DNA of 64,000 bases from Luscinia megarhynchos (Eukaryota > Chordata > Aves > Passeriformes > Turdidae), in assembly GCA_034336665.1 (NCBI GenBank), contig CM067585.1, positions 1,487,001-1,551,000 on the forward strand. Reading direction: 5' to 3'. The position numbers and the translations under genes were made by a program. Shown in pieces: positions 63,641 to 64,000 of the stretch (its first letter is position 1; the number at the start of each line of letters is the position of its first letter). Under the pieces are notes generated by a model, which had not been told where the DNA came from, made no database searches, and saw only the letters and a program-made list of their open reading frames with translations.

Positions 63641-64000
63641 ATTTCTATCTCGCCTATGGTTCCCATATTCTCAAAATCTTTTTGCTCATATTTATAAGGT
63701 TTTTCTGATTCATGCTTCCCAACACAGGGACATTTCCCCCACTCCTGACTTCTCCCAGCCCCATCCAACCCACAATTCCCCCAGCGTTTCAGGAGCTTCT
63801 GGAATTGTGCCACGGAAATCCCACAAAAGTTCCTATTTCCCTATGGAGAGTCCAAGGAGGAATTTAAAGGAAATCAAACTTTCAGCCTGCCTGCAGTGCT
63901 GGATTTTATCATTTGATTCCTGGAGAATCCTGATGTTTGGCTCGGTGGTGTTCGGAAAGGCAGCGAGGTTTATTCCCAATCCATGAATCCGTGAAAATCC
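63641..64000. other. Unique DNA at the window edge
   Basis: Single-copy sequence, no recognised feature. A forward frame (63,618-63,986) has no recognisable domain. Confidence 0.4.

Noticed and set aside
1..64000. A new biological system such as a defence island, biosynthetic cluster or gene family
   Set aside because: No protein-coding gene could be supported, so no multi-gene system can be claimed. What is unusual is the repeat biology.

Overview
This window looks like non-coding, repeat-dominated DNA from a songbird (passerine) nuclear genome. The diagnostic material is (i) several truncated 3' ends of CR1-type LINEs, the dominant avian LINE, some still carrying the ATTCTGTG-type terminal octamers; (ii) at least eight solo-LTR-like endogenous retrovirus remnants, three of them present as pairs of the same family within the window; (iii) an extreme density of minisatellites with EcoRI-like and 'gggatggga' cores. 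I find no convincing protein-coding gene, rRNA, functional tRNA, CRISPR array or prokaryotic feature. The long open frames (up to about 507 codons) lie inside tandem arrays whose unit lengths (5, 6, 12, 19, 20, 34, 39 bp) keep several frames open at once; they are repeat artefacts. Species, chromosome and neighbouring gene cannot be told from the sequence.

Layout. 0-9 kb: a 19-bp minisatellite present twice in opposite orientation (0.24-0.53 and 2.53-3.66 kb), a 20-bp array (4.9-5.86 kb), an AT-rich pentamer/(TA)n block (6.84-7.42 kb), a small CpG-dense segment (7.43-7.77 kb), a 13-bp array and a CCCTT/GAAACTT pyrimidine tract (8.27-9.0 kb). 9-16 kb: CR1 pieces, two LTRs and mostly unique, homeodomain-site-rich DNA. 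15.7-21.1 kb: four further arrays (17, variable, about 20, 19 bp) and one LTR. 21-29 kb: unique DNA, an LTR related to the one at 14.2 kb, CR1 3' ends, another LTR and a roughly 110-bp GC-rich repeat. 29.2-33.6 kb: three strongly strand-asymmetric G/C arrays. 34-38 kb: a local duplication, an AT-rich block, pentamers and a purine tract. 38.3-40.65 kb: a 34-bp array derived from a 40-bp one. 40.9-42.05 kb: a second copy of the 10-kb LTR with an inverted repeat. 42.36-44.95 kb: a 39-bp array. 45.7-53.3 kb: polypyrimidine, A/C-rich and GGAAA arrays around one LTR. 54.86-58.35 kb: a 3.5-kb array of 20-bp monomers with a 639-bp higher-order repeat. 59-64 kb: a CCTTT tract, a roughly 150/300-bp nested repeat and two LTRs on the minus strand.

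Together tandem arrays make up roughly a third of the window. Between them sit islands of ordinary-looking single-copy DNA (for example 10.6-11.9, 13.0-13.4, 22.5-23.0, 33.65-34.1, 36.4-37.2, 47.5-47.95 and 61.9-62.2 kb) that would be the places to look for conserved regulatory elements. No genes act together here because none was recognised. Array edges and transposon ends were read by eye and should be taken as accurate to about 5-30 bp.
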